A stretch of 64,000 bases of DNA from Cellulomonas sp. APG4 (GTDB taxonomy: Bacteria; Actinomycetota; Actinomycetes; Actinomycetales; Cellulomonadaceae): the NCBI RefSeq assembly GCF_009996735.1, contig NZ_JAACYI010000002.1, positions 124,001-188,000 on the forward strand. The letters are read 5' to 3'. The notes beneath the pieces were generated by a model. The model was not told where the DNA came from. It did not search any database and worked only from the letters and a program-made list of their open reading frames with translations. Position numbers and translations under genes: made by a program. Within the stretch, counting starts at the first letter, position 1. Each line of letters starts with the position of its first letter. Below, in pieces: positions 41,224 through 52,698 of this stretch.

Positions 41224-42819
41224 TCAGGCGAGCGAGATCAGGTCCGCGTAGCTGTCGTTCCACAGATCTTCGTCCCCATCGGGCAGGAGCACCACCCTCT
41301 CGGGCTGCAAGGCGTCCACGGCACCCTCGTCGTGGGTGACCATCACGACGGCACCCGTGTACCCGTGGAGCGCCGAGAGCACCTCGGCGCGACTCGCGGG
41401 ATCGAGGTTGTTGGTCGGCTCGTCGAGCAGCAGGACGTTCGCGGAGGAGACGACGAGAGCCGCGAGCGCGAGCCGCGTCTTCTCCCCACCGGAGAGCACA
41501 CGTGCGGGCTTGTCCGCGTCGTCACCCGAGAACAGGAACGAGCCGAGCACGGAGCGGACCTGGGTGTCCGTGAGGTCGGGGGCGGCGTGCCGCAGGTTCT
41601 CGACGACGGTCATGCTCGTGTCGAGGGTCTCGTGCTCCTGGGCGTAGTAGCCGATCTTGAGGCCGTGCCCCGGCACCACCTCGCCCGTGTCCGCCGGCTC
41701 GACCCCGGCGAGGATCCGCAGCAGCGTCGTCTTGCCCGCGCCGTTGAGCCCGAGCACGACGACGCGGCTCCCGCGGTCCACCGCGAGGTCGACGTCGGTG
41801 AACACCTCGGCCGAGCCGTAGGACTTCGACAACCCGCTCGCCGTGAGAGGGGTGCGGCCGCACGGCGCGGGCTCGGGGAACCGCAGCCGCGCCACCTTGT
41901 CCGTGGCGCGCTCGGCCTCGAGGCCCGCGAGCATCTTCTCGGCGCGACGGGCCATGTTCTGCGCGGCCACGGCCTTGGTGGCCTTGGCACGCATCTTGTC
42001 GGCCTGCGCGAGGAGGGCCGAGGCCTTCTTCTCGGCGTTCGCGCGCTCACGCCGGCGCCTGCGCTCGTCGGTCTCGCGCTGGAGCAGGTAGGCGTCCCAG
42101 CCCAGGTTGTACTGGTCGATCTCGGCCCTGTTGGCGTCGAGGTGGAAGACCTTGTTCACCGTCGCACGCATGAGCTCGGTGTCGTGGGAGATCACCAGGA
42201 ACCCGCCTGCGTAGTCCTTGAGGTACTCGCGCAGCCAGATGATCGAGTCGGCGTCGAGGTGGTTCGTGGGCTCGTCGAGCAGCAGCGTGTCGGCGCCCGA
42301 GAACAGGATGCGCGCGAGCTCGACGCGTCGGCGCTGCCCGCCGGAGAGCGTGCCGAGCGGCTGGGCGAGCACGCGCGCGTCGAGGCCGAGGTTCGCCGCG
42401 ATCCGCTCGGCCTCGCTCTCGGCGGCGTAGCCGCCGGCCGCGGTGAACCGGGTCTCGAGGCGCGCGTACCGGTCCATCGCGTCGTCGCGCGTCTCGTCGT
42501 CGGCGCTCGCCATGGCGCCCTCGGCCGCGCGCATGCTCGCGACGATCGTGTCGAGGCCGCGCACCGAGAGGATCCGGTTGACCGCCGTCACCTCGAGGTC
42601 CCCCGTGCGAGGGTCCTGGGGGAGGTAGCCCACGTCGGTCCCCGTGACGCGGCCGGCCGTCGGCACGCCCTCGCCCGCGAGCACACGGGTGAGCGTCGTC
42701 TTGCCCGCCCCGTTGCGGCCCACGAGCCCGATGCGGTCGCCCGCAGCGATGCGGAACGACGTGGGCTCGAGCAGCACGCGGACGCCGACGCGCAGCTCGA
42801 GGTCGTGGGCGGTGATCAC
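41224..42819 (-). CDS. ABC-F family ATPase, ribosome-acting type
   Basis: A 531-residue protein with two ATPase domains and no membrane helices. The first has Walker A GRNGAGKTT, LSGGQRRR and LLLDEPTNHLD; the second has GLNGAGKTT, LSGGEKTR and LLLDEPTNNLD. A charged linker of about 80 residues between them (RRRRERANAEKKASALLAQ) is the P-site-tRNA interaction motif region. Family members act on ribosomes in translation or antibiotic protection; which applies here is unclear. GTG 42819 is chosen because GGAGGAAA precedes it by 8 bases. Confidence 0.92.
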   Translation of the reverse strand: MITAHDLELRVGVRVLLEPTSFRIAAGDRIGLVGRNGAGKTTLTRVLAGEGVPTAGRVTGTDVGYLPQDPRTGDLEVTAVNRILSVRGLDTIVASMRAAEGAMASADDETRDDAMDRYARLETRFTAAGGYAAESEAERIAANLGLDARVLAQPLGTLSGGQRRRVELARILFSGADTLLLDEPTNHLDADSIIWLREYLKDYAGGFLVISHDTELMRATVNKVFHLDANRAEIDQYNLGWDAYLLQRETDERRRRRERANAEKKASALLAQADKMRAKATKAVAAQNMARRAEKMLAGLEAERATDKVARLRFPEPAPCGRTPLTASGLSKSYGSAEVFTDVDLAVDRGSRVVVLGLNGAGKTTLLRILAGVEPADTGEVVPGHGLKIGYYAQEHETLDTSMTVVENLRHAAPDLTDTQVRSVLGSFLFSGDDADKPARVLSGGEKTRLALAALVVSSANVLLLDEPTNNLDPASRAEVLSALHGYTGAVVMVTHDEGAVDALQPERVVLLPDGDEDLWNDSYADLISLA

Positions 42820-42875
42820 TGAGGTTTCCTCCGACGGGTGCCCGGGGGCCTTGTGGACGGGCACAAACGCCGTTC

Positions 42876-42881
42876 ATCCTA
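42876..42881 (-). promoter_or_regulatory. Probable -10 element of the ABC-F gene
   Basis: TAGGAT on the minus strand would start transcription near 42869, giving a leader of about 50 bases. Confidence 0.4.
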
Positions 42882-42889
42882 CGACCGGC

Positions 42890-42895
42890 TAGCGT
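42890..42895 (+). promoter_or_regulatory. Probable -10 element of the bioYMN operon
   Basis: TAGCGT would start transcription near 42902, about 60 bases before bioY. A GAGGGAGA ribosome-binding site precedes the ATG at 42962. No biotin-repressor box was recognised. Confidence 0.4.
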
Positions 42896-42961
42896 GACGC
42901 CCGACCTGATTCCCGGGCACCCGCCCGTACCCCGGCCCACGGGTCGGACCGAGGGAGACCG

Positions 42962-43558
42962 ATGGCCGAGCTCGACCGCACCGCCCCCCTGCCCGTCGCA
43001 CGCGCCTCGGTGGCGACCGACGTCGCCCTCGTGGCGACCTTCGCGGCGTTCATCGCGGTGTGCGCGGTGCTGCCGGCGATCCCGGTGCCCGGGATGGCTG
43101 TGCCGATCACGCTGCAGACCTTCGGCGTGATGCTCGCGGGTCTGGTGCTCGGACCCGTGCGCGGGGCGCTCGCCGTGCTGCTCTACCTCGCGGTCGGCCT
43201 CGCGGGTCTCCCGGTGTTCGCCCAGGGCACCGGCGGGCTCGCGGTGCTCGGCAAGCCGTCGCTGGGCTACCTGCTCGCGTTCCCCCTGGCCGCGGCCCTC
43301 GCGGGCTGGCTCGCGGGGCGTGCGCTGCGCGCGCGAAGGCTGGTCCTCCTGGCGGTCTTCGGCTCGGCGATGGCCGCGAGCCTCACCTTCATCCACCCGA
43401 TCGGGATCACCGTGATGGGTGCGCGGCTGGGCATGTCCGCGGGTGAGGCGATCGCCGCGGGGGCCGTGTTCCTCCCGGGTGACGTCGTCAAGAACCTCCT
43501 CGCCGCCGTGGTGACGATCGCGGTCGTGCGCGCCTTCCCGGACCTGCGCAGGCGCTGA
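42962..43558 (+). CDS. bioY: Biotin transporter S component BioY
   Basis: A 198-residue membrane protein with about six helices and the BioY signature: PVPGMAVPITLQTFGVMLAGLVLGPVRG, GLAGLPVF and a GTGGLAVLGKPSLGYLLAF loop. BioY is the biotin-binding subunit of an energy-coupling-factor (ECF) transporter. The ATPase BioM and transmembrane BioN follow, so this is a complete dedicated bioYMN importer. GAGGGAGA stands 5 bases before the ATG. Biotin is needed for acetyl-CoA carboxylase, a link to the fatty-acid genes nearby. Confidence 0.95.
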   Translation: MAELDRTAPLPVARASVATDVALVATFAAFIAVCAVLPAIPVPGMAVPITLQTFGVMLAGLVLGPVRGALAVLLYLAVGLAGLPVFAQGTGGLAVLGKPSLGYLLAFPLAAALAGWLAGRALRARRLVLLAVFGSAMAASLTFIHPIGITVMGARLGMSAGEAIAAGAVFLPGDVVKNLLAAVVTIAVVRAFPDLRRR

Positions 43559-43565
43559 CCGCGCG

Positions 43566-44267
43566 GTGATCGAGCTCGAAGGTGCGACCGTCACCGCGTA
43601 CGCGGGCGCCGGCGACCAGGTGGTCACCCTGCTCGAGCCCACCACCTGCACCCTGACCGAGCGCCGCGTCGCCGTCGTCGGGGCTAACGGCTCGGGGAAG
43701 TCGACGCTCGCGCGCCTCGTGAACGGCCTGGCGCTGCCGTCGGCCGGTGTCGTGCGCGTCGACGGCCTCGACACCGCGCACGAGGGCGCCGCGGTGCGTC
43801 GGCGCGTCGGGTTCACGTTCACCGACCCCGATGCGCAGCTCGTCATGCCCACCCCGCTGGAGGACGTCGCCCTGTCCCTGCGCCGGCTCGACGTCCCCGC
43901 GCACGAGCGCGAGCACCGAGCCCGCGAGGTGCTCGCACGCTTCGGCCTGGGCGACCGGGCCGACGTGCCGGTGCACGCCCTCTCGGGCGGGCAGAAGCAG
44001 CTGCTGGCCCTCGCCGGCGTCCTCGCGACCGAGCCGTCGGTCCTGGTGTGCGACGAGCCGACGACCTTGCTCGACCTGCGCTGGCGCCGTGTGGTCGACG
44101 AGCTGCTCGACGGCCTCGACCTGCAGCTGCTCCTCGTCACGCACGACCTCGACGCCGCCCGTCGCGCTGATCGTGTGCTGGTGGTCGACGGCGGTCGCGT
44201 GGTCGCAGACGACCTCCCCGACGTGGCCGTGGACGCGTACGTCGCCCTCATGGGTGGGACGTCGTGA
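43566..44267 (+). CDS. bioM: ECF transporter ATPase BioM
   Basis: A 233-residue ABC ATPase, ECF A component. Walker A GANGSGKST is at 39-47, TFTDPDAQLVMPT forms the Q-loop region, LSGGQKQ is the signature and VLVCDEPTTLLD is Walker B. It powers biotin uptake with BioY and BioN; it follows bioY by 7 bases and overlaps bioN by four bases. Confidence 0.93.
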   Translation: MIELEGATVTAYAGAGDQVVTLLEPTTCTLTERRVAVVGANGSGKSTLARLVNGLALPSAGVVRVDGLDTAHEGAAVRRRVGFTFTDPDAQLVMPTPLEDVALSLRRLDVPAHEREHRAREVLARFGLGDRADVPVHALSGGQKQLLALAGVLATEPSVLVCDEPTTLLDLRWRRVVDELLDGLDLQLLLVTHDLDAARRADRVLVVDGGRVVADDLPDVAVDAYVALMGGTS

Positions 44268-44905
44268 GGCGGAGGGCCGGCACGCCGCAGCGCCCGCCCT
44301 GGGCCGGACCGCTCGGCCTCTACCACCCCGGACGTTCGTGGCTGCACCGCACCGGGCCGGGGCCCAAGGCACTCGGGCTCGCGGTGCTCGGGGTCGGCGT
44401 GCTCGTGGTGACGGGAGCCTGGGCCTCCGTGGGCCTTCTCGCCACGACGGCGCTGCTCGCGACCTCGGCCCGGCTGCCGCTGCGCTCGACGGCCCGCAGC
44501 CTCGGGCCCGTGCTCGTGACGGCGCTGCTCGTGGGCGCCTACCAGTGGTGGGCCCGCGGCCCCGCCACGGCGGTCGAGGTGGCCGCGGACCTCGTCACCC
44601 TGGTGGTCGCCGCGACCCTGGTCACGGCGACCACCCCGGCCGACAGGCTGCTCGACGCGATCGGGCGCGCCGCCCGACCAGCCCGGCACCTAGGGCTGCG
44701 CCCCGAGCTCGTCGCCCTCGCCGTGGGCCTCATGCTCCGTACCGTGCCCGAGCTCGTGCGCACGAGCACCGAGGTGCGCGACGCAGCGCGCGCACGTGGC
44801 CTCGAGCGCGAGCCCCGCGCCGTGCTCGTCCCTGCCGCGGTGCGCGCCGTCGGGCGTGCCCGCGCGACCGGCGAGGCCCTCGCCGCGCGGGGCCTCGCGG
44901 AGTGA
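44264..44905 (+). CDS. bioN: ECF transporter T component BioN
   Basis: A 213-residue membrane protein with four to five helices and the coupling motif RDAARARGLE, an ARG-type sequence near residues 168-177 that contacts the ATPase. Together with BioY and BioM it makes an ECF biotin transporter. GTG at 44264 overlaps the bioM stop by four bases. The N-terminal 30 residues are cytoplasmic and basic. Confidence 0.92.
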   Translation: MRRRAGTPQRPPWAGPLGLYHPGRSWLHRTGPGPKALGLAVLGVGVLVVTGAWASVGLLATTALLATSARLPLRSTARSLGPVLVTALLVGAYQWWARGPATAVEVAADLVTLVVAATLVTATTPADRLLDAIGRAARPARHLGLRPELVALAVGLMLRTVPELVRTSTEVRDAARARGLEREPRAVLVPAAVRAVGRARATGEALAARGLAE

Positions 44906-44939
44906 CGACCCTGCCCGCGCCGCCCCGGCCGGGCCGCCC

Positions 44940-44945
44940 TACCGT
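44940..44945 (+). promoter_or_regulatory. -10 element of the zinc metallopeptidase gene, leaderless type
   Basis: TACCGT lies 6 bases before the ATG at 44952; no ribosome-binding site is present. Confidence 0.6.
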
Positions 44946-44951
44946 GTGGCC

Positions 44952-45827
44952 ATGACGTTCAGCGAGGGCGGGCGGTTCGAGGGCGGTCGCGTGCGACGCC
45001 GCAGGGGCGGCGTGGTCGCCGGTGGTGGTGTGGGGATCCTCGCGATCGCGGTGTTCGTCGTCTACCAGCTCACGGGCGTGGACGTCGGCCCCGTCGTGAA
45101 CGGCCTCGAGGGAGGTGGTGACGGCGATCGCGGCACCACGTCGGTCATCGAGGAGTGCAGCGCCGCCGAGGCGAACGAGCAGCGCGGCTGCCGCCTGTCG
45201 GCCACGGTCCAGTCGCTCGACGCGTTCTGGGCCGCCGAGCTCGCGGGCGCGGGTGAGGTGCCGCTGCCGACCGTCGACGTGTTCACCGGCGGGATCGGAA
45301 CCGGCTGCGGCCAGGCGTCCTCGGCCACGGGGCCGTTCTACTGCCCCGCCGACCAGGGCATCTACATGGACCTCGGCTTCTTCGACGTGCTCCAGAGCCG
45401 GTTCGGCGCCTCGGGCGGCTCGCTCGCGGAGATGTACGTCACCGCCCACGAGTACGGGCACCACGTGCAGAACGTCGCGGGCGTGATGGAACGGGCGGAC
45501 CGCAGCGGCGGTGGCGCGGAGTCGGACTCGGTGCGGGTCGAGCTCCAGGCCGACTGCTACGCGGGGATGTGGGCCGGTGCGGCGACCATGCCTGACCCGG
45601 ACACCGGCATCCCGTTCCTCGAGCCCATCACCGACGCACAGCTCGCCGACGCGCTCTCGGCGGCCGAGGCCGTGGGCGACGACCGCATCCAGGAGACGTC
45701 CGGCGGGAGCGTCGACCCGCACACCTGGACGCACGGCTCGAGCGAGCAGCGCCGGCGCTGGTTCACCACCGGCTACGACGAGGGCAGCCTCGAGGCGTGC
45801 GACACGTTCACGGCCGAGGAGCTGTGA
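44952..45827 (+). CDS. Neutral zinc metallopeptidase (YpfJ family)
   Basis: A 291-residue single-pass membrane peptidase. A Gly/Arg-rich cytoplasmic segment (1-22) precedes one helix (about 23-40), so the catalytic part faces outside. HEYGHH at 166-171 provides the zinc ligands and catalytic Glu, and VELQADCYAGMW carries the acidic ligand motif. Four paired Cys residues (69, 80, 119, 131) suggest disulfides outside the membrane. Substrate is unknown. It is a single gene convergent with the DUF2807 lipoprotein gene after 25 bases. Confidence 0.9.
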   Translation: MTFSEGGRFEGGRVRRRRGGVVAGGGVGILAIAVFVVYQLTGVDVGPVVNGLEGGGDGDRGTTSVIEECSAAEANEQRGCRLSATVQSLDAFWAAELAGAGEVPLPTVDVFTGGIGTGCGQASSATGPFYCPADQGIYMDLGFFDVLQSRFGASGGSLAEMYVTAHEYGHHVQNVAGVMERADRSGGGAESDSVRVELQADCYAGMWAGAATMPDPDTGIPFLEPITDAQLADALSAAEAVGDDRIQETSGGSVDPHTWTHGSSEQRRRWFTTGYDEGSLEACDTFTAEEL

Positions 45828-45852
45828 GCACGAGGCCCTGCACCGCCGCGGC

Positions 45853-46614
45853 TCAGTAGCCGACGACGTCGCCCGAGCCGTCGACGTCCGAGGTGACCTC
45901 GGCACCGCCCGTGTGGCGCACCGAGCCGCTGCCGTCCACCTGGACGTCCAGCCGCCGCGTGACGTGGACGTCGGCGCCCCCGGAGCCGCGCACCGCGATC
46001 ACGGCCTCCCGGGTCTCGAGGTCGCCTCCGTCGTAGCTGCCCGAGCCCTCGACGACGACGTTCTGGGCGTCCGCACGCCCGGCGAGCGTGAGCCCGCCGG
46101 ACCCCGCGACCTGGGCGTCGAGCGTCCCGACCTCGACCGCCTCGACGACGACGTCGCCGGAGCCCTCGACGGTCACGCTCAGACGTTCGCCCGCGACGTC
46201 GTCGGCCTCGACGTCGCCCGACCCACGCACCGCGAGCGCCTCGAGCTCCGTCACCACCAGCGTGTACTCGATGCGGCCGGGTGTCCCCCACCGCGGCCCG
46301 CCCTCGCGGCCGAGCACGAGCGTGCCGTCGTCGACCTCGGACGTCAGCTCGTCGATCACGTTCTCGCGCGCCGTCACGGTGAGCGAGGGTGCCTCGCCCA
46401 GCTCGATCGTGAGCGTGCCCGAGGTCCGCAGGTCGACCGCCCGCACGCCCTCGACGTCGCGCTCCTGGGTGGTCGTGGGGCCTGCGACCACCGAGGAGCA
46501 CCCGGCGGCGGTCACGAGTGCCGCGCCGAGCACAAGGGCCACGCCGCCGCGGCGGACGGCACGCCGGTCGCGCCGTCCGGAGGGTGCGGGCGTCGGTGCG
46601 TGGTGGTCGTTCAC
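45853..46614 (-). CDS. DUF2807 lipoprotein with GSG beta-repeats
   Basis: A 253-residue lipoprotein. Its basic N-terminus and hydrophobic segment end in lipobox VTAAGC. The mature part is a DUF2807 (putative auto-transporter adhesin head GIN) beta-solenoid with seven regularly spaced GSG turns (RGSGD, EGSGD, AGSGG, EGSGS, RGSGG, DGSGS, DGSGD). GAGGAG stands 7-8 bases before the GTG start at 46614. DUF2807 proteins are cell-surface or periplasmic, function unknown. Upstream lies the SUF terminator, so it has its own promoter not resolved here. Confidence 0.87.
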   Translation of the reverse strand: MNDHHAPTPAPSGRRDRRAVRRGGVALVLGAALVTAAGCSSVVAGPTTTQERDVEGVRAVDLRTSGTLTIELGEAPSLTVTARENVIDELTSEVDDGTLVLGREGGPRWGTPGRIEYTLVVTELEALAVRGSGDVEADDVAGERLSVTVEGSGDVVVEAVEVGTLDAQVAGSGGLTLAGRADAQNVVVEGSGSYDGGDLETREAVIAVRGSGGADVHVTRRLDVQVDGSGSVRHTGGAEVTSDVDGSGDVVGY

Positions 46615-46720
46615 GGGGAGGCTCCTCTCGATGCCGGCGCCGCGTGCGTGCGCCTGCTCCGAGCCTGTCGCGCGCGCCGGCGTCCCGGTATGGGGCACCA
46701 CCCCGATCCTTCCCCGAGAA

Positions 46721-46758
46721 ACGCCCTGAGCCCCCTCCGGGGAGGGGGCTCAGGGCGT
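46721..46758 (-). terminator. Strong terminator of the SUF operon
   Basis: Two 18-base arms (46721-46738 and 46741-46758) pair perfectly, including GCCCTGAGCCCCCTC and its complement, with a tight GG-centred loop. It lies 11 bases beyond the stop of the last minus-strand SUF gene, and the minus strand continues with TTTCTC. Confidence 0.85.
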
Positions 46759-46769
46759 CGGGCGCGGTC

Positions 46770-47107
46770 TCAGATGTTGAAGCCGAGGGCGCGCAGCTGC
46801 TCGCGGCCGTCAGGCGTGATCTTCTCGGGACCCCACGGCGGCATCCACACCCAGTTGATCCGGAACCCGTCGACGAGGCCGTCGAGCGCAGCGGCTGACT
46901 GGTCCTCGATCACGTCGGTGAGCGGGCACGCGGCCGACGTGAGCGTCATGTCGACCACGGCGTGGTTGTTCGGGTCCACCGTGACCCCGTAGACGAGGCC
47001 CAGGTCCACGACGTTGATCCCGAGCTCGGGGTCGATGACGTCGCGCAGGGCCTCCTCGACGTCGGCGGCCGTCGGCGGTCCCGGGACGGGCTGCTGGTCG
47101 GTCGTCG

Positions 47108-47111
<4 letters not shown>
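46770..47111 (-). CDS. Metal-sulfur cluster assembly factor (PaaD/SufT-like)
   Basis: A 113-residue MIP18/PaaD-family protein. The core DPELGINVVDLGLVYGV and the CPLTDVIED motif (Cys in TSAACPL) are conserved; MPPWGPEKITPDGREQLRALG ends it. It helps mature iron-sulfur proteins. Its ATG overlaps the sufU stop (ATGA), the usual last place in the actinobacterial SUF operon, corresponding to Rv1466 in M. tuberculosis. A strong hairpin follows. Confidence 0.92.
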
Positions 47112-49634
<2,523 letters not shown>

Positions 49635-49643
49635 GGCTTCTCC

Positions 49644-49982
49644 TCAGGCGTTCACGGTCGTGTCGACGTCCACGAGCACGCGGTCGCCGTCGATGGTCAG
49701 GGGGTACACGGGGACGGGGCGGGTCGCGGGCAGGGCCAGCGGCTCCCCGGTGCGCAGGTCGAAGGTCGATCCGTGCAGCCAGCACTCGATCGTGCGGTCC
49801 TCGACCTCGCCGTCGGACAGCGAGACCTGTCCGTGCGAGCAGATGTCGGAGATGGCGTGCCAGGTGCCGTCGCTGTCGCGCACGACGGCGACCTCGACGG
49901 GTCCGGCCTCGCCCTCGAGCTCGACGCGCAGCGCCGAGGCCGGGGCGACGTCGTCCACCATGCAGGCGAGCTGAGCGGTCAC
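49644..49982 (-). CDS. Rieske-type ferredoxin in the SUF operon
   Basis: A 112-residue Rieske [2Fe-2S] ferredoxin, often called non-heme iron oxygenase ferredoxin subunit. The ligand pairs are Cys48-x-His50 (CSHGQ) and Cys67-x2-His70 (CWLHG). It is inserted between sufD and sufC, as commonly seen in actinobacteria, and may carry electrons for cluster assembly or serve as a client; this is inference. GTG at 49982 overlaps the sufD stop by four bases. Confidence 0.9.
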   Translation of the reverse strand: MTAQLACMVDDVAPASALRVELEGEAGPVEVAVVRDSDGTWHAISDICSHGQVSLSDGEVEDRTIECWLHGSTFDLRTGEPLALPATRPVPVYPLTIDGDRVLVDVDTTVNA

Positions 49983-51268
49983 TCCTGCACCGCCACGCCC
50001 GCGATCTCGCTCATGGACTTCTCGAGCTCGGCCTCGATCGCCGCGATGAGCCGCTCCTCGACCTCGGGCACGCCGATCTGCTGGACGAGCTCGGCGAAGA
50101 AGCCGCGGACCACGAGACGACGTGCGTCGACCTCGGGGATGCCGCGCGAGCGCAGGTAGAACAGCTGCTCGTCGTCGAACCGACCGGTCGCCGACGCGTG
50201 CCCGGCGCCCTCGATCAGGCCCGTCTCGATCTCGAGGTTCGGGACCGAGTCGGCACGCGCCCCGTCCGTGAGCACGAGGTTCCGGTTGAGCTCGTAGGTG
50301 TCGGTGCCCTCGGCGGCGGCACGGATGAGCACGTCGCCCACCCAGACCGTGTGGGCACCCGCACCCTGCAGCGCACCCTTGTACGTGACCCGCGAACGGC
50401 ACGAGGGCACGGCGTGGTCCACGAAGAGACGGTGCTCCTGGTGCTGGTCCGCGTCGGCGAAGTACAGGCCGAGCATCTCGACCTCGCCGCCCTCGCCCGT
50501 GAACTCGGCGTCGGGCGTGACGCGCACGACGTCGCCCCCGAGCGTCACGACGATGTGCTTGAGGGTGGCGTCCTTGCCGATCCGCGCGCGGTGCGAGGCC
50601 GCGTGGACGGACCCGGCTGCCCAGTCCTGGATCGTGACCACCGTCAGGTGCGCACCGTCCTCGACCACCATCTCGACGGTCTCCGTCAGCGTCGCGGCGC
50701 CCACGTGGTCGACGACGACGACGGCCTGCGACATGGGCTCGGCGTGGAGCAGCAGGTGTGCCGCGCTCGGCTCGGCGGACGCGTCGTCCGTCGTCCCCTC
50801 GACCCGCACGCTCGTGGCCGCCGTGGCGACCGCCTCACGCCGGACCGTCACGACCGTCGCCTCCGGGAACGACGCCCAGGCGGCAGCCGCGGTGCGGTCC
50901 CCCGGCCGGCCGGCCGTCCCGAGCCGCGCGTCGTCCCGCGGCACGATCTCGACGTCGACCTCGGGCGGGTTCACCACGGTCGTGCGCACGCCACCGCCGG
51001 TCAGCCCCTCCGCGTGGGCGAAGAGCGACGTCAGACGCGAGACCGGGGAGAAGCGCCACTCCTCCTCGCGCCCGCTCGGCACCGGGAAGTCCGCGAGCTC
51101 GAACGAGGTGCGGCGCGCGGCTCGCGACGTCTCGGGGACGGTGCCGACCCCGTGGGCGTGCGCGCCGTCGGCGACGGCGCGGCTGTGGTCGGTCGACAGG
51201 TCGGTGGTCATCTCGTCCGGGGGAACCTCTCCGTGGGGTGCGTGGGTCGCGGTGCTCGGCTCGGGCAT
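49979..51268 (-). CDS. sufD: SUF scaffold subunit SufD
   Basis: A 429-residue protein with the SufB/SufD beta-helix core in its C-terminal two-thirds: ELNRNLVLTDGARADSVPNLEIETGLIEGAGHASATGRFDDEQLFYLRSRGIP, in which GHASATGRFDDEQLFYL is the family hallmark. It forms the SufBCD complex. The N-terminal 60 residues are polar and variable. Its ATG overlaps the sufB stop by one base. Confidence 0.94.
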   Translation of the reverse strand: MPEPSTATHAPHGEVPPDEMTTDLSTDHSRAVADGAHAHGVGTVPETSRAARRTSFELADFPVPSGREEEWRFSPVSRLTSLFAHAEGLTGGGVRTTVVNPPEVDVEIVPRDDARLGTAGRPGDRTAAAAWASFPEATVVTVRREAVATAATSVRVEGTTDDASAEPSAAHLLLHAEPMSQAVVVVDHVGAATLTETVEMVVEDGAHLTVVTIQDWAAGSVHAASHRARIGKDATLKHIVVTLGGDVVRVTPDAEFTGEGGEVEMLGLYFADADQHQEHRLFVDHAVPSCRSRVTYKGALQGAGAHTVWVGDVLIRAAAEGTDTYELNRNLVLTDGARADSVPNLEIETGLIEGAGHASATGRFDDEQLFYLRSRGIPEVDARRLVVRGFFAELVQQIGVPEVEERLIAAIEAELEKSMSEIAGVAVQE

Positions 51269-52698
51269 CAGCCGACGGAGCCTTCCATCTGGAGCTCGAT
51301 GAGGCGGTTGAGCTCGAGGGCGTACTCCATGGGCAGCTCACGCGCGATCGGCTCGACGAACCCGCGCACGATCATGGCCATCGCCTCGGTCTCCTCCATG
51401 CCGCGCGACATGAGGTAGAACAGCTGGTCCTCGCTCACGCGGGACACCGTCGCCTCGTGCCCCATCGACACGTCGTCCTCGCGGACGTCCACGTAGGGGT
51501 AGGTGTCCGAGCGCGAGACCTGGTCGACGAGCAGCGCGTCGCACAGCACGTTCGAGGCGGACGCCTCGGCACCCTCGAGCACCTGGACCAGGCCGCGGTA
51601 GGACGTGCGGCCACCGCCGCGGGCGACCGACTTCGAGATGATCGACGACGACGTGCGCGGAGCCGCGTGCACCATCTTGGCGCCCGCGTCCTGGTGCTGG
51701 CCCTCACCCGCGAAGGCGATCGAGAGCGTCTCGCCCTTGGCGTGCTCGCCCATGAGGTAGATCGCCGGGTACTTCATCGTGACCTTCGATCCGATGTTGC
51801 CGTCGACCCACTCCATGGTGGCGCCCTCGGCGGCCGTCGCGCGCTTGGTCACGAGGTTGTACACGTTGTTCGACCAGTTCTGGATCGTCGTGTAGCGCAC
51901 GCGGGCGTTCTTCTTGACGATGATCTCGACGACGGCGCTGTGCAGCGAGTCGCTCGAGTAGATGGGGGCGGTGCAGCCCTCGACGTAGTGCACGTACGAG
52001 CCCTCGTCGGCGATGATCAACGTCCGCTCGAACTGGCCCATGTTCTCGGTGTTGATCCGGAAGTAGGCCTGCAACGGGATCTCGACGTGCACACCCGGCG
52101 GCACGTAGACGAACGAGCCGCCCGACCACACCGCCGTGTTGAGCGCGGCGAACTTGTTGTCCCCGGGCGGGATGACCGTGCCGAAGTACTGCTCGAAGAT
52201 CTCCGGGTGCTCGCGCAGCGCCGTGTCGGTGTCGAGGAAGAGGACGCCCTGCTCCTCGAGGTCCTCACGGATCTGGTGGTAGACCACCTCGGACTCGTAC
52301 TGCGCGGCGACGCCGGCGACGAGGCGCTGCTTCTCGGCCTCGGGGATGCCCAGGCGGTCGTAGGTCCGCTTGATCTCCTCGGGCAGCTCGTCCCAGCTCG
52401 TCGCCTGCTTCTCGGTCGAGCGGACGAAGTACTTGATGTTGTCGAAGTCGATGCCCGACAGGTCCGCGCCCCAGCTCGGCATGGGCTTCTTGTCGAACAG
52501 GCGCAGCGACTTGAGCCGCATCGTGAGCATCCACTCGGGCTCGTTCTTGAGTGCGGAGATGCGACGCACGACCGCCTCGGACAACCCGCGCTCGGCGGTC
52601 TCCCCGGCGGGGTCGGCGTCGTGCCACCCGTACCCGTAGCTGCCGATCGAGGCGATGATCTCCTCGTCGGTGGTCATCGGTTCGGTGGGTGCGCTCAT
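51268..52698 (-). CDS. sufB: SUF scaffold subunit SufB
   Basis: A 476-residue scaffold subunit on which nascent [4Fe-4S] clusters form. Features are [36 protein letters not shown], the [20 protein letters not shown] core and [21 protein letters not shown]. No intein is present, unlike many mycobacterial SufB proteins. It overlaps the sufR stop by four bases, so sufR leads the operon. One of the best conserved genes in the window. Confidence 0.96.
   Translation of the reverse strand: MSAPTEPMTTDEEIIASIGSYGYGWHDADPAGETAERGLSEAVVRRISALKNEPEWMLTMRLKSLRLFDKKPMPSWGADLSGIDFDNIKYFVRSTEKQATSWDELPEEIKRTYDRLGIPEAEKQRLVAGVAAQYESEVVYHQIREDLEEQGVLFLDTDTALREHPEIFEQYFGTVIPPGDNKFAALNTAVWSGGSFVYVPPGVHVEIPLQAYFRINTENMGQFERTLIIADEGSYVHYVEGCTAPIYSSDSLHSAVVEIIVKKNARVRYTTIQNWSNNVYNLVTKRATAAEGATMEWVDGNIGSKVTMKYPAIYLMGEHAKGETLSIAFAGEGQHQDAGAKMVHAAPRTSSSIISKSVARGGGRTSYRGLVQVLEGAEASASNVLCDALLVDQVSRSDTYPYVDVREDDVSMGHEATVSRVSEDQLFYLMSRGMEETEAMAMIVRGFVEPIARELPMEYALELNRLIELQMEGSVG

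Noticed and set aside
42820-42961. Possible biotin-repressor (BioQ/BirA) site before bioY
   Set aside because: No TGAAC-N3-GTTCA or other known biotin operator was found in the gap.
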